From Burkholderiaceae bacterium (lineage in GTDB: Bacteria; Pseudomonadota; Gammaproteobacteria; Burkholderiales; Burkholderiaceae_C), in contig SCRU01000011.1 in NCBI GenBank assembly GCA_004323695.1, positions 1-41,120 of the forward strand: a stretch of 41,120 nucleotides of DNA. The letters are read 5' to 3'. Under the pieces are notes generated by a model. The model worked only from the letters and a program-made list of their open reading frames with translations. It was not told where the DNA came from and ran no database searches. The position numbers and the translations under genes were made by a program. Positions 20,699 through 29,325 of the stretch are shown piece after piece. How positions within the stretch are numbered: position 1 is the first letter of the stretch; each line of letters opens with the position of its first letter.

Positions 20699-20950
20699 TT
20701 ACTGGATGTAACGCATGATGACCAGCAGGATCACGGCGCCGATCACCGACAGGATGATACCTGCGGGATGGAACATCTGGCCTTCGGCCGGTTTGCTGAA
20801 AAGCCGCGCGATGAATCCCCCGATATACGAGCCCACGATGCCGACGATGCCTGTCATGAGCAGGCCCATGTGCTGCGCGCCGGGCGTGAACCAGCGGGCC
20901 AGCAAACCGACCACGATGCCGATAATAAACATCCAGATGAGATGAAACAT
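20699..20950 (-). CDS. GlsB/YeaQ/YmgE-family membrane protein
   Basis: 83-residue small inner-membrane protein of the transglycosylase-associated (GlsB/YeaQ/YmgE) family. It is largely hydrophobic, with three predicted helices: WMFIIGIVVGLLARWF, MTGIVGIVGSYIGGFIARLF, and IILSVIGAVILLVIMRYI. The family's GIVGSYIGG glycine pattern is present. ATG 20950 is preceded by AAAGGAAA; a longer frame to 20998 lacks this. Members are often stress-induced, but the mechanism is unknown. It probably shares a transcript with the DUF3761-like gene downstream. Confidence 0.85.
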   Translation of the reverse strand: MFHLIWMFIIGIVVGLLARWFTPGAQHMGLLMTGIVGIVGSYIGGFIARLFSKPAEGQMFHPAGIILSVIGAVILLVIMRYIQ

Positions 20951-21045
20951 GGCGGTTTCCTTTCGTGTTTGAAGAGTTGGGAACGCAAATGCACCCAAAG
21001 TGTCATCGCTTTTGAAAATTCATGCAACTTCCGCGGCGACGCGCG

Positions 21046-21069
21046 TGCCACCGCTCTCTCGCGGTGGCA
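21046..21069. other. Perfect 9-bp hairpin downstream of the metallophosphoesterase gene
   Basis: TGCCACCGC and GCGGTGGCA form a perfect stem around TCTCTC, 37 bases after the phosphoesterase stop and upstream of the GlsB-like gene. There is no T tract on either strand. It may end the upstream transcript or stabilise its 3' end. Confidence 0.45.
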
Positions 21070-21106
21070 TGACGCGGAATATTGACGAGCTCCGCGCCCA
21101 CCGGCT

Positions 21107-21868
21107 TCACACCGAAATGACGAGGCCGGGGTCAAACGCGGCGTTTTCCGCAACGTCGTTGCGCACATAGCCGCGCGGGTTGCACAGCACGCGGGTATCG
21201 CCGAGCCGGTAGTCGTAGCTGTCATGCAGATGGCCGTGAATCCACAGTGGGGGGCTCCAGCGGCGCAGTTGCGCCTCGATGTCGGAAACAAAACAGGCGT
21301 TCAGCGGCGAACCTTCATATTTGGGGTTGATGCTGCCCCTGGACGGCGCATGATGCGAAACCACCACCGTGGTTCCGTCAAACGGTTCATCGAATTTTTT
21401 CTGCAACCAGGCCACCGAGTCGTCAAACACCTGGCGCGACCGCTCGGGCGTGAACAGCGCATCGCCCGCATCGTCGAGTCGAATGCGGCTGAAATCGCGG
21501 ATCGTCTCACGCGCCATCGCCATCGACGCCGCACACTCGGCTTCCGTCGCCATCAAACGAAAGTCCGTCCACAGGGTGCAGCCCAGAAAGCGCACGCCAG
21601 CCAGACGCCATTCCTCGCGTTCGAGCACATGCACCTGGCTGCCTCGTGCAAGTTCGCGCAGGCTTGCCAGCGTGCCCGACAGGCTGCCGCCGTAGTATTC
21701 GTGGTTGCCGGGCACATAGAGCACCGGAACGCTGAACTGCCGGGCCCACGCCATGGCCTGCTGCGGCCGCGCCACGTCGCCAGCCAGAATCACGACGTCG
21801 CATTCGACCTGGGGCAACGGCATACCCGCCACGCTCAGGTGCAGGTCGGAAAAAATGGCAAGTCGCAT
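21107..21868 (-). CDS. Calcineurin-like metallophosphoesterase
   Basis: 253-residue cytoplasmic metallophosphoesterase with the full set of metal-binding motifs in order: SDLHL (Asp8, His10), GDVARP (about residue 30), GNHEYYGG (about 54), SHHAPS (about 169) and GHLHDSYDY (about 210). These ligate the two-metal centre that hydrolyses a phosphoester. The substrate is unknown. The start at MRLAIFSDLH is the usual family start. It is the last gene of the minus-strand aroC to arfB run, separated from arfB by 70 bases. Confidence 0.9.
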   Translation of the reverse strand: MRLAIFSDLHLSVAGMPLPQVECDVVILAGDVARPQQAMAWARQFSVPVLYVPGNHEYYGGSLSGTLASLRELARGSQVHVLEREEWRLAGVRFLGCTLWTDFRLMATEAECAASMAMARETIRDFSRIRLDDAGDALFTPERSRQVFDDSVAWLQKKFDEPFDGTTVVVSHHAPSRGSINPKYEGSPLNACFVSDIEAQLRRWSPPLWIHGHLHDSYDYRLGDTRVLCNPRGYVRNDVAENAAFDPGLVISV

Positions 21869-21938
21869 GGTAGTCTCCAGGGAAGGCGTGAAGGCCGATA
21901 TTAACGACCCGCCTTGAACCTGGCGCGCCCGGTGTCAT

Positions 21939-22334
21939 TCACTCTTGCACCTTGCCACGCAACGCCTTGATGCTCGCGCGCTGACTCTTGCCGTCCAGCC
22001 GCCGTTGCCGGGAACCGTAGGTGGGCGCAGTGGCGCGCCGCGCCCGCGGCGGCCGCGCCACGCTGCTCACGAGTTCGCCCAGGCGCGCCAGCGCATCGGC
22101 GCGGTTCAGTTCCTGGCTGCGGTATTGCTGCGCCTTGAGCACCAGCACGCCCTCTTGCGTGATGCGGGTGTCGCGCAACGCGAGCAGCCGGGCCTTGACG
22201 TCCTCGGGCAGGGATGAGGCGACTACGTCGAAACGCAGATGCACCGCGCTCGACACCTTGTTGACGTTCTGCCCGCCCGCGCCTTGGGCCCGAATCGCCG
22301 TGATCTCGACCTCAGCCGGGTTGATCTCGATCAC
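21939..22334 (-). CDS. arfB: Alternative ribosome-rescue factor / aminoacyl-tRNA hydrolase ArfB (YaeJ)
   Basis: Small class I release-factor-like protein that frees stalled ribosomes. GAGGQNVNK carries the catalytic GGQ (residues 20-22), and the basic C-terminal tail RRLDGKSQRASIKALRGKV is the part known to enter the mRNA channel of empty ribosomes. I choose GTG 22334 (MIEINPAEVEITAIRAQG), which matches the family start. ATG 22382 would add 16 residues and overlap aroQ. The product is 131 residues. It is probably co-transcribed with aroQ, 13 bases upstream. Confidence 0.9.
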   Translation of the reverse strand: MIEINPAEVEITAIRAQGAGGQNVNKVSSAVHLRFDVVASSLPEDVKARLLALRDTRITQEGVLVLKAQQYRSQELNRADALARLGELVSSVARPPRARRATAPTYGSRQRRLDGKSQRASIKALRGKVQE

Positions 22335-22347
22335 GGGGCGCCATCCG

Positions 22348-22791
22348 TCAAAGCCCGGCCAGACCGGCGATCGCGAGCGCATACCCCTGCACCCCGAACC
22401 CGGCCATCACGGCCCTGGCCGCCGGCGAGATGTAGGAGTGATGGCGAAACGCCTCGCGCGCATGCACGTTGGAGATGTGCAGCTCGATCAGCGTGACGCC
22501 CGCGCCCTTGATGGCGTCGTGCAGCGCGATGCTGGTGTGCGTGTAGGCGCCGGCGTTCAACACCACGCCGGCCAGCGTGCCCGCGGCCTGCGCGCGGCCC
22601 GCTTCATGAATCCAGTCGATCAGCTCGCCCTCGTGGTTGCTCTGGCGAAAGTCCAGCGCCAGGTTGTGGCTGGCGCAGGCCTGTACGCACAGGGCCTTCA
22701 CATCGGCCAGGGTTTGCGAACCGTACACGGCCGGCTCGCGCGTGCCGAGCAGGTTGAGGTTGGGGCCGTTGAGGATGAGGGCAGTTTTCAT
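22348..22791 (-). CDS. aroQ: Type II 3-dehydroquinate dehydratase
   Basis: 147-residue shikimate pathway enzyme (third step) forming 3-dehydroshikimate. The type II signature is complete: LNGPNLNLLGTREPAVYGSQTL with catalytic Tyr23, the SNHEGELIDWIHEA segment, NAGAYTHTSIALHDAI, and ELHISN with catalytic His105. The enzyme is normally a dodecamer. It lies downstream of the aldo/keto reductase gene by 112 bases on the same strand, followed by arfB. The GGAAACCCC before the ATG is a possible ribosome site. Confidence 0.97.
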   Translation of the reverse strand: MKTALILNGPNLNLLGTREPAVYGSQTLADVKALCVQACASHNLALDFRQSNHEGELIDWIHEAGRAQAAGTLAGVVLNAGAYTHTSIALHDAIKGAGVTLIELHISNVHAREAFRHHSYISPAARAVMAGFGVQGYALAIAGLAGL

Positions 22792-22903
22792 GGGGTTTCC
22801 AGAAATGGCGCGGCAAGCGTGGTTAATACGGCCGGCCGTGATTCAGAGACGAAAAAATTTTTATAGCAATAAACACATACCATGTAACGGCTACCACAGC
22901 ATT

Positions 22904-23929
22904 TCATATGTGACCCAGCACCGGATGCGGCTCGTACGCCGCTTCCAGCCGCTGGATTTCGGCTGCGGTCAACGTCACATCCGTCGCCGCGAGGGCCTGG
23001 TCGATCTGCCAGGGCTTGCTGGCGCCCACGATCGGCGCGGTGACACCCTTGTGCAGCAACCAGGCATAGGCCAGCGTGGCATTGCTGACGCCTTTTTTCG
23101 CGGCGAGCTTGCCCAGCGCTTCCACGACCTTGAAGTCGCTCCTGCGGTAGTAGTACTTCTGAGCAATGTCATCGGTCCGGGCCCGGCTGGTCTCGCCCTG
23201 CTCCCGGTCGCCCGCCTTGCGGTTGCCAGCCAGAAAGCCGCGCGCCAGCGGGCTCCACGGAATCAGCGCCACGCCCTGGTCGCGGCACAGCGGAATCATC
23301 TCGCGCTCTTCTTCGCGGTACGCCAGGTTGTAGTGGTTCTGCATGCTCACAAAACGCGTCCAGCCATGCTCTTTGGCGACCTGCTGCGCCTTGGCAAACT
23401 GCCAGGCCCACATGCTGCTCGCGCCAAGATAGCGCACCTTACCGGCCTTCACCACGTCGTGCAGGGCCTCCATGGTCTCCTCGATCGGCGTGTCCGGGTC
23501 CAGCCGGTGGATCTGGTACAGGTCGATGTAGTCGCAGCCCAGCCGCTGCAGGCTGGCGTCCACCGCGTGGAGGATGCGCTTGCGCCCCAGGCCATCCATG
23601 TTCGGGCGCCGCGCCGGCTTGGCGGCCCCGCTGTTGCCGCCCTTGAAGGCCATCTCCACCGGGTAGTACAGCTTGGTCGCCAGCACCACCTCTTCGCGCC
23701 GGCACAGCATCTTGAGGAACCGGCCGGTCAGCGCCTCGCTCTCGCCGGCCGAATACATGTCGGCGGTGTCGAAGAAGTTGATGCCCGCATCCACCGCATG
23801 CTTGACCACGGGCAGGGCCGCCGCCTCGTCCAGCACCCAGGGCCGCCATTGCGGCGTGCCATAAGTCATCATCCCCAGGCAAATCCGCGATACCTTGAGG
23901 CCGGTGTTTCCGAAGCGCACGTATTGCAT
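22904..23929 (-). CDS. Aldo/keto reductase
   Basis: 341-residue NADPH-dependent oxidoreductase of the AKR superfamily (Tas/YajO-like). The catalytic tetrad reads Asp54 and Tyr59 (FFDTADMYS), Lys86 (LATKLY) and His141 (LYQIHRLD). The NADP-binding end is PIVGASKPWQIDQAL. ATG 23929 (MQYVRFGNTGLKVSRICLG) is the canonical family start, and a longer frame is ignored. It starts 34 bases after aroC on the same strand. The substrate is unknown, and there is no obvious chemical link to the shikimate pathway. The stop codon lies in an AT-richer stretch (22852-22910) that weakly resembles the dispersed repeat. Confidence 0.9.
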   Translation of the reverse strand: MQYVRFGNTGLKVSRICLGMMTYGTPQWRPWVLDEAAALPVVKHAVDAGINFFDTADMYSAGESEALTGRFLKMLCRREEVVLATKLYYPVEMAFKGGNSGAAKPARRPNMDGLGRKRILHAVDASLQRLGCDYIDLYQIHRLDPDTPIEETMEALHDVVKAGKVRYLGASSMWAWQFAKAQQVAKEHGWTRFVSMQNHYNLAYREEEREMIPLCRDQGVALIPWSPLARGFLAGNRKAGDREQGETSRARTDDIAQKYYYRRSDFKVVEALGKLAAKKGVSNATLAYAWLLHKGVTAPIVGASKPWQIDQALAATDVTLTAAEIQRLEAAYEPHPVLGHI

Positions 23930-23963
23930 GATGTCTTTCCGCTGCCAAGGCCGCGCTGGCGCG

Positions 23964-25061
23964 CTAGGGCGACGCGGCCGGGATGGGCGGCACCGGCACC
24001 TGGACGTCCGCGCACTGCGCACGATGCCGCAATGCGTGCTCCATCACCACCAGCGCCAGCATGGCCTCGGCAATCGGCGTGGCGCGAATGCCCACGCAGG
24101 GATCGTGCCGGCCTTTGGTTACGACCTCGGTCGCGTTGCCCTGCAGGTCGATCGACTCGCGCGGCGAAATGATGGAACTGGTGGGCTTGACCGCGACGCT
24201 CACCTCCAGGTCCTGCCCGGTCGTGATGCCGCCCAGCGTGCCGCCGGCGTTGTTCGATCTGAAACCCTGGGGCGACAGCGAATCGCCATGCGTGGTGCCG
24301 CGCTGCGTGACACTGTCCCAGCCGGCGCCGATCTCCACGGCCTTGACCGCGTTGATCCCCATCATGGCCCAGGCGATATCGGCGTCCATCCTGTCGAACA
24401 GCGGCTCGCCCAGGCCCACCGGCACGCCGGAGGCCGTGACGCGGATGCGCGCACCGCAGGAGTCACCGGCTTTGCGCAGCGCCGTCATGTAAGTCTCGAT
24501 GGTCGACACATCAGCCACCGGCGCGAAGAACGGATTGTCCGGGACATGGTCCCAGGATTCGAACGGAATCACGATCTCGCCGATCTGCGTCATGCAGCCG
24601 CGAAAGGTGGTTCCGTATTTCTCTAACAGCCACTTCTTGGCTACGGCGCCGGCCGCCACCATCGGCGCCGTCAGGCGCGCCGACGAACGACCACCGCCGC
24701 GCGGGTCGCGGATGCCGTATTTGTGCCAGTAGGTGTAGTCGGCATGGCCAGGGCGAAAGGTCTGCAGGATGTTGCCGTAGTCCTTGCCGCGCTGGTCCGT
24801 GTTCCTGATCAGCAGACAGATCGGCGTGCCCGTGGTCTGGCCCTCGAACACGCCCGAGAGGATCTCCACCGTATCGGCCTCATTGCGCTGTGTCACGAAT
24901 CTGGAGCTGCCGGGGCGGCGCCGGTCCAGGTCGGGCTGGATATCGGCCTCGCACAGCGCCATGCCCGGCGGGCAGCCATCAATCACGCAGCCGATCGCCG
25001 GACCGTGCGATTCACCAAAGTTGGTGACGGCGAAGAGTGTTCCGAAGGTGTTGCCGCTCAT
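23964..25061 (-). CDS. aroC: Chorismate synthase
   Basis: 365-residue FMN-dependent lyase forming chorismate from EPSP, the last step of the shikimate pathway. Signatures: [19 protein letters not shown] (conserved His near residue 17), [29 protein letters not shown] with the second catalytic His, [12 protein letters not shown], and [17 protein letters not shown]. The C-terminus ends shortly after the usual [10 protein letters not shown]. The start at 25061 ([20 protein letters not shown]) is the family start. It is divergent from the MFS gene by 57 bases. Confidence 0.97.
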   Translation of the reverse strand: MSGNTFGTLFAVTNFGESHGPAIGCVIDGCPPGMALCEADIQPDLDRRRPGSSRFVTQRNEADTVEILSGVFEGQTTGTPICLLIRNTDQRGKDYGNILQTFRPGHADYTYWHKYGIRDPRGGGRSSARLTAPMVAAGAVAKKWLLEKYGTTFRGCMTQIGEIVIPFESWDHVPDNPFFAPVADVSTIETYMTALRKAGDSCGARIRVTASGVPVGLGEPLFDRMDADIAWAMMGINAVKAVEIGAGWDSVTQRGTTHGDSLSPQGFRSNNAGGTLGGITTGQDLEVSVAVKPTSSIISPRESIDLQGNATEVVTKGRHDPCVGIRATPIAEAMLALVVMEHALRHRAQCADVQVPVPPIPAASP

Positions 25062-25118
25062 GCCCGCGATTATCTCCGAGCCCGAACGCCGCTGCCGGCT
25101 CCTGCATAGAATCGCTGC

Positions 25119-26504
25119 ATGGCCGCCTGCGACAGAATCGTCCCCCTGGTCGTGGCCTGCCCACTGTTCCTGCAGAACCTGGACACTTCTGTCATGGCGA
25201 CGGCGCTGCCCACGATGGCCCATGCATTGCATGTGCGGGTCTTGTACCTGAACCTGGCCATTACCTCGTACCTGTTGAGCCTGGCTGTATTTCTGCCGCT
25301 GAGCGGCTGGTTCGCCGAGCGCTTTGGCGCGCGACGTGTCTTTTGCGGCGCCATCGCTTTCTTCTCGCTGGGCTCGGCGCTGTGCGGCGCGGCCAACTCC
25401 CTGCCCTCGCTGGTGCTGTTCCGCGTGCTGCAAGGTCTGGGTGGCGCCATGATGATGCCAGTCGGACGCCTGATTCTGCTGCGCAGCGTGCCCAGCGCCC
25501 GCATGGTTGCCGCGATGGTGTGGTTCACCGTGCCGCCGACCATCGGGCGCATGGCCGGCCCGCTGTTTGGCGGCGCCATCGTCACCTGGGTCTCCTGGCG
25601 CTGGATTTTTCTGGTGAACATCCCGTTCGGCCTGCTCGGCATCGCGCTGGCGCTGATATTCCTGGACAAGCACGATGAAGACGCCGCGCCCGCGCCCTTC
25701 GACGCCGTGGGCTTCATCCTGCTGGCACTGGGCCTGACCGCACTGCTCAGTGCATTGGAAGCCACCGGCAAAACCCTGGTTGCGGGCTGGGTCACGGGTG
25801 CAACCGCGTCCCTGGGCGCGCTCGCCCTGGGCCTGTACGTGTGGCGCAGCCGGCGCAAGGCAAGCCCGATCATCGACCTGGGCATATTGCGCTACCGAAC
25901 CTACCGTGCCGCCATCTTTGGCGGGCTGCCGCTGCGCATCGCCATCGGCGCGTCGCCGTTTCTGCTGCCGCTGATGCTGCAAGTGGGTTTTGGCCTGTCC
26001 CCGCTGGTCTCCGGCATGCTCACGGTCGCCAGCGCGATCGGTTCGCTCGCGACCCGCGCCGTCATGGCCCAGACGATCCGCCGCGTCGGCTTTCGCTCGC
26101 TGCTGATCGGCGCAACCATTCTGGCCAGCCTGGTTCGGGCCAGCTATGGCCTGTTCCAGCCCGGCACGCCACATGTGCTGATATTTTTTGCGCTGCTGCT
26201 CGGCGGCCTGGTCAACTCGATGGGCCTGGTGGCGCTGGCAACGCTGGGCTTTTCGGAAATCCCGAAGCCGCACATGAGCCACGCAACGACATTTTCCAGC
26301 ATGGCGCAGCAAATCTCCGTCAGTCTGGGTGTCGTGATCGGCGCCGAGCTGGTCAGCGCCGCCGCGTGGTGGCACGGCCGCACTTCGCAGAACCTGTTGG
26401 CGAGCGACTTCTCGCCAGCCTTTGTCGCATTGGGCGTGATGACGCTGCTGTCCCTGCTCTCCTTCGTGCGACTGGGCCGCGACGAAGGCGCGGAGCTGCA
26501 CTGA
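25119..26504 (+). CDS. MFS transporter, DHA2 (EmrB/QacA-like) family
   Basis: 461-residue inner-membrane proton antiporter, probably 14 membrane segments. Typical signatures are [18 protein letters not shown] in helix 1 (the LDxTIVNVALP-type motif of DHA2), [13 protein letters not shown] (the A motif), [19 protein letters not shown], and [16 protein letters not shown]. Such proteins export drugs or toxic organics; the substrate is not predictable. No TetR or MarR regulator or membrane-fusion partner lies next to it. Its stop is 21 bases from the stop of the convergent CBS gene. Confidence 0.9.
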   Translation: MAACDRIVPLVVACPLFLQNLDTSVMATALPTMAHALHVRVLYLNLAITSYLLSLAVFLPLSGWFAERFGARRVFCGAIAFFSLGSALCGAANSLPSLVLFRVLQGLGGAMMMPVGRLILLRSVPSARMVAAMVWFTVPPTIGRMAGPLFGGAIVTWVSWRWIFLVNIPFGLLGIALALIFLDKHDEDAAPAPFDAVGFILLALGLTALLSALEATGKTLVAGWVTGATASLGALALGLYVWRSRRKASPIIDLGILRYRTYRAAIFGGLPLRIAIGASPFLLPLMLQVGFGLSPLVSGMLTVASAIGSLATRAVMAQTIRRVGFRSLLIGATILASLVRASYGLFQPGTPHVLIFFALLLGGLVNSMGLVALATLGFSEIPKPHMSHATTFSSMAQQISVSLGVVIGAELVSAAAWWHGRTSQNLLASDFSPAFVALGVMTLLSLLSFVRLGRDEGAELH

Positions 26505-26525
26505 CGCGAGACCGCGAGACGGGAA

Positions 26526-26981
26526 TCAGCTTTCGCCGGACTCGTCCCCGGCAGGCCAATCCCGGATGTAGGCCTTGAGCATCTTGTTTTCGAAGTTCTG
26601 GCTCTCCACGACCGCCTTGGCGACGTCGTAAAAGCTGATCACGCCCATGAGCATTTTCTTGTCCAGCACCGGCAGGTAACGCGCATGACGATCCAGCATC
26701 ATGCGGCGTACTTCGTCCAGCTCGGTCTCGGAAGTGCACGTCAGCGGATGGTCGTCCATCGAGGCGCGCACCTGCGCGCTGCCAATGGCGCCGCCGTTTT
26801 TCACCACCGTCAGGATCACTTCGCGAAACGTCAGCAGGCCGACCATCTCGCCACGCTCCATCACCACGAGCGAGCCGATGTCCTTCTCGGCCATGATCTG
26901 CACCGCCATGGCCACCGGATCCTCCGGTGTGACGGTGTACAGGGTGTTGCCCTTGACGCGCAGGATATCGCTGACTTTCAT
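26526..26981 (-). CDS. Protein with two CBS domains
   Basis: 151-residue stand-alone CBS-pair protein, expected to bind an adenosine nucleotide in the cleft between the domains. CBS1 covers roughly residues 8-65 (TVTPEDPVAMAVQIMAEKDIGSLVVMERGEMVGLLTFREV) and CBS2 roughly 75-130 (TCTSETELDEVRRMMLDRHARYLPVLDKKMLMGVISFYDV). There is no membrane segment or enzyme domain. ATG 26981 has a strong GAGGAGAG site; a longer upstream frame to 27101 overlaps the metY region and is rejected. It is divergent from metY across 118 bases. Confidence 0.88.
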   Translation of the reverse strand: MKVSDILRVKGNTLYTVTPEDPVAMAVQIMAEKDIGSLVVMERGEMVGLLTFREVILTVVKNGGAIGSAQVRASMDDHPLTCTSETELDEVRRMMLDRHARYLPVLDKKMLMGVISFYDVAKAVVESQNFENKMLKAYIRDWPAGDESGES

Positions 26982-27099
26982 GATGCTCTCCTCGTGGCTG
27001 CCGAAGTTTTGCCGCATCTCGCCGACACCTTGTAAATATAGCCCACAATATTGATTCAATCCTGATCCGGATTCCGGGTCAACCCATTTCGGAGACATC

Positions 27100-28413
27100 A
27101 TGTCCGGTTATTCAGATCCCGGTTTTGACACCCTGGCGGTGCACGCGGGTGCCGCACCCGACCCGGCCACCGGCGCGCGCGCGGTGCCGATCCACCTGAC
27201 CACCTCGTTCGTTTTCGAGAGTTCGGACCAGGCGGCCGCACTGTTCAACCTGGAACGCGCCGGCCACGTGTATTCGCGGCTCACGAACCCGACCAATGCG
27301 GTGCTGGAAGAGCGCATCGCTGCGCTCGAGGGCGGCATCGGCGCGATCTCGACCGCCAGCGGCATGGCCGCGCTGCATCTGGCGATCGTGACGCTGATGG
27401 GCGCGGGCAGCCACATCGTGGCGAGCACCGCGGTGTACGGCGGCTCGCAGAACCTGCTTCACTTCACGTTGCCGCGTTTCGGCATCCACACCACCTTCGT
27501 CAAACCCGGTGACATCGATGGCTGGCGCGCGGCGATCCGGCCCGAAACCCGGCTTTTGTTCGGCGAGACCATCGGCAACCCGGGGCTGGACGTGCTCGAC
27601 ATCCCCACCGTCGCGCAGATCGCGCACGACGCGGGGGTACCGCTGCTGGTCGATGCGACCTTCACCACGCCGTACCTGATGAAGCCGTTCGACCACGGCG
27701 CCGATCTGGTGTACCACGCCGCGACCAAATTCCTCGCCGGCCACGGCACGGTGATCGGTGGCCTGGTGGTCGATGGCGGCAGCTTCGACTGGGAAGCCGC
27801 CGCGGCCCGGGATGGGCGCTTTGCCGAACTCACGAAAGCCTACGACGGTTATCACGGCATGGTGTTCACCGAGGAATCCACCGTTGGCGCTTTCCTGCTG
27901 CGCGCACGCCGCGAGGGCTTGCGCGACTTTGGCGCCTGCATGAGCCCGCACACCGCGTGGCTGATCCTGCAGGGCATCGAAACGCTGCCGCTGCGCATGG
28001 CGCGGCATGTCGCGAACACAGAGCGCGTCGTCGAATTCCTCGCCAGCCAACCATTCGTTGCGCGGGTCGGCCACCCGCTGCTCGAATCACACACCAGCCA
28101 CGCGCTGGCCAAGAGGCTGCTGCCGCGCGGCGCCGGTGCGGTTTTCAGCTTCGACCTGAAGGGCAACCGCGAGCAGGGCAAGAAGTTCATCGAGACGCTG
28201 CGCCTGTTCAGCCATCTCGCGAACGTCGGCGATGTCCGTTCGCTGGTGATCCACCCGGCCAGCACCACGCATTTCCGAATGAGCGACGAAGCGCTGGCCG
28301 CGGCCGGCATCACGCAGGGCACGATCCGCCTGTCGATCGGCCTGGAAGACCCGGATGACCTGATCGACGACCTCAAGCGCGCGCTGAAGGCTGCCGAGAA
28401 AGCGGGGGCCTGA
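27100..28413 (+). CDS. metY: O-acetylhomoserine sulfhydrylase (aminocarboxypropyltransferase)
   Basis: 437-residue PLP enzyme of the Cys/Met metabolism family making homocysteine from O-acetylhomoserine and sulfide. The PLP lysine is Lys210 in YHAATKFLAGHGT. The N-terminus (FDTLAVHAGAAPDPATGARAVPIHLTTSFVF), the substrate loop YSRLTNPTNAVLEERIAALEGG, and the C-terminal HPASTTHFRMSDEALAAAGITQGTIRLSIGLED fit MetY better than the shorter MetZ or MetB types. The ribosome site is TCGGAGA. The hydrolase gene follows after two bases. Confidence 0.93.
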   Translation: MSGYSDPGFDTLAVHAGAAPDPATGARAVPIHLTTSFVFESSDQAAALFNLERAGHVYSRLTNPTNAVLEERIAALEGGIGAISTASGMAALHLAIVTLMGAGSHIVASTAVYGGSQNLLHFTLPRFGIHTTFVKPGDIDGWRAAIRPETRLLFGETIGNPGLDVLDIPTVAQIAHDAGVPLLVDATFTTPYLMKPFDHGADLVYHAATKFLAGHGTVIGGLVVDGGSFDWEAAAARDGRFAELTKAYDGYHGMVFTEESTVGAFLLRARREGLRDFGACMSPHTAWLILQGIETLPLRMARHVANTERVVEFLASQPFVARVGHPLLESHTSHALAKRLLPRGAGAVFSFDLKGNREQGKKFIETLRLFSHLANVGDVRSLVIHPASTTHFRMSDEALAAAGITQGTIRLSIGLEDPDDLIDDLKRALKAAEKAGA

Positions 28414-28415
28414 CC

Positions 28416-29225
28416 ATGAACCTCACTGTCAACAGCCACACGACCTACTGCTACACCGGCGGCAAGGACTTCAATGCTGCCCAGCCGACCGTGGTGTTCA
28501 TCCACGGCGTGCTGAACGACCACAGCGTCTGGATTTTGCAAAGCCGCTGGTTCGCGCACCATGGCTGGAACGTGCTCGCGCTCGATCTGCCGGGCCATTG
28601 CCGCAGCAGCGGCGCGCCGCCGCGCTCGGTCGAGGAAGCGGCGCGCTTCGTCATCGCGCTGCTGGACGCCGCGGGCGTGCGCCGCGCCGCGCTGGTCGGC
28701 CACAGCTTCGGTTCGCTGATCGCGCTCGAAGTCGCAGCGACCGCGCCGGACCGGGTCAGCCAGCTGGTACTGGTCGGCACCGCGTTCCCGATGAAGGTGT
28801 CGCCCGCGCTGCTGGACGCATCGCTGAACCAGCCGCAGCAGGCGATCGACATGGTCAACCAGTTCTCGCACTCGACGCTCGCGCCACCGCCCTCGTCGCT
28901 CGGCCCCGGCACCTGGCTCTACGGCGGCTCGCGCGCGCTGATGCGCCGCGTGCTCGCGAGCAATCGGCAGCACAACGTGTTCCACACTGGTTTCAAGGCT
29001 TGTGATGACTATAAAACCGGTGAAGTCCAGATGCAGAGCGTGCAGTGCGCTACGCTTTTCATAGTTGGCCGATATGACCAGATGACGCCGCCCAAGGCCG
29101 CGGTGGCGCTCGCAGCGAAGGCACGCGATGCGAAAGTGGTGACGCTTGCTGCCGGCCATGCGCTGATGACCGAGGCGCCCGACGGCGTGCTGTTCGCGCT
29201 GCGCGATTTCCTGCGCGCAGCATGA
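28416..29225 (+). CDS. Alpha/beta hydrolase, metY-linked
   Basis: 269-residue alpha/beta-fold hydrolase. The oxyanion region is VVFIHGVLNDHSVW, and the nucleophile elbow GHSFG gives Ser97. The likely acid and His lie in FIVGRYDQM (about residue 220) and AAGHALMTEAPD (about 240-250). It starts two bases after the metY stop (TGACCATG), so it is translated with it. It is too short and lacks the pattern of homoserine acetyltransferase MetX; its role with MetY is unknown. An AT-richer stretch (29008-29069, encoding DYKTGEVQMQSVQCATLFIV) looks like a repeat copy read in frame. Confidence 0.85.
   Translation: MNLTVNSHTTYCYTGGKDFNAAQPTVVFIHGVLNDHSVWILQSRWFAHHGWNVLALDLPGHCRSSGAPPRSVEEAARFVIALLDAAGVRRAALVGHSFGSLIALEVAATAPDRVSQLVLVGTAFPMKVSPALLDASLNQPQQAIDMVNQFSHSTLAPPPSSLGPGTWLYGGSRALMRRVLASNRQHNVFHTGFKACDDYKTGEVQMQSVQCATLFIVGRYDQMTPPKAAVALAAKARDAKVVTLAAGHALMTEAPDGVLFALRDFLRAA
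29008..29069 (-). repeat. AT-rich dispersed repeat copy inside the metY-linked hydrolase gene
   Basis: On the minus strand it begins AACTATGAAAAGCGTAGCGC, matching CTATCAAAGATGTAGCGC of the imuB copy at 14 of 18 positions, and then CTGCACGCTC against TTGCTC. Its two ends are inverted (ACTATAAAA and TTTTCATAGT). It is in frame and keeps the hydrolase fold. Confidence 0.5.
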
Positions 29226-29291
29226 GGCTTCAGCGAACGCCAGCGCGATGTTTCGAGGCGCGGCGTAACAACAGAGCCCCGGCAAGCAGGC

Positions 29292-29312
29292 GGTGCGGCA
29301 CGAGGCCGCACC
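29292..29312. terminator. Hairpin between the hydrolase and purine permease genes
   Basis: GGTGCGGC and GCCGCACC form a perfect 8-bp stem around ACGAG in the 100-base gap between convergent genes. It is plausible as a two-way transcription stop, though there is no T run. Confidence 0.45.
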
Positions 29313-29325
29313 AGCCGGAACTGCC

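Noticed and set aside
25062-26501. Extension of the aroC frame across the whole MFS gene on the minus strand
   Set aside because: Chorismate synthase starts at its canonical MSGNTFG; the extension is low-complexity Gln/His-rich antisense of the MFS transporter.
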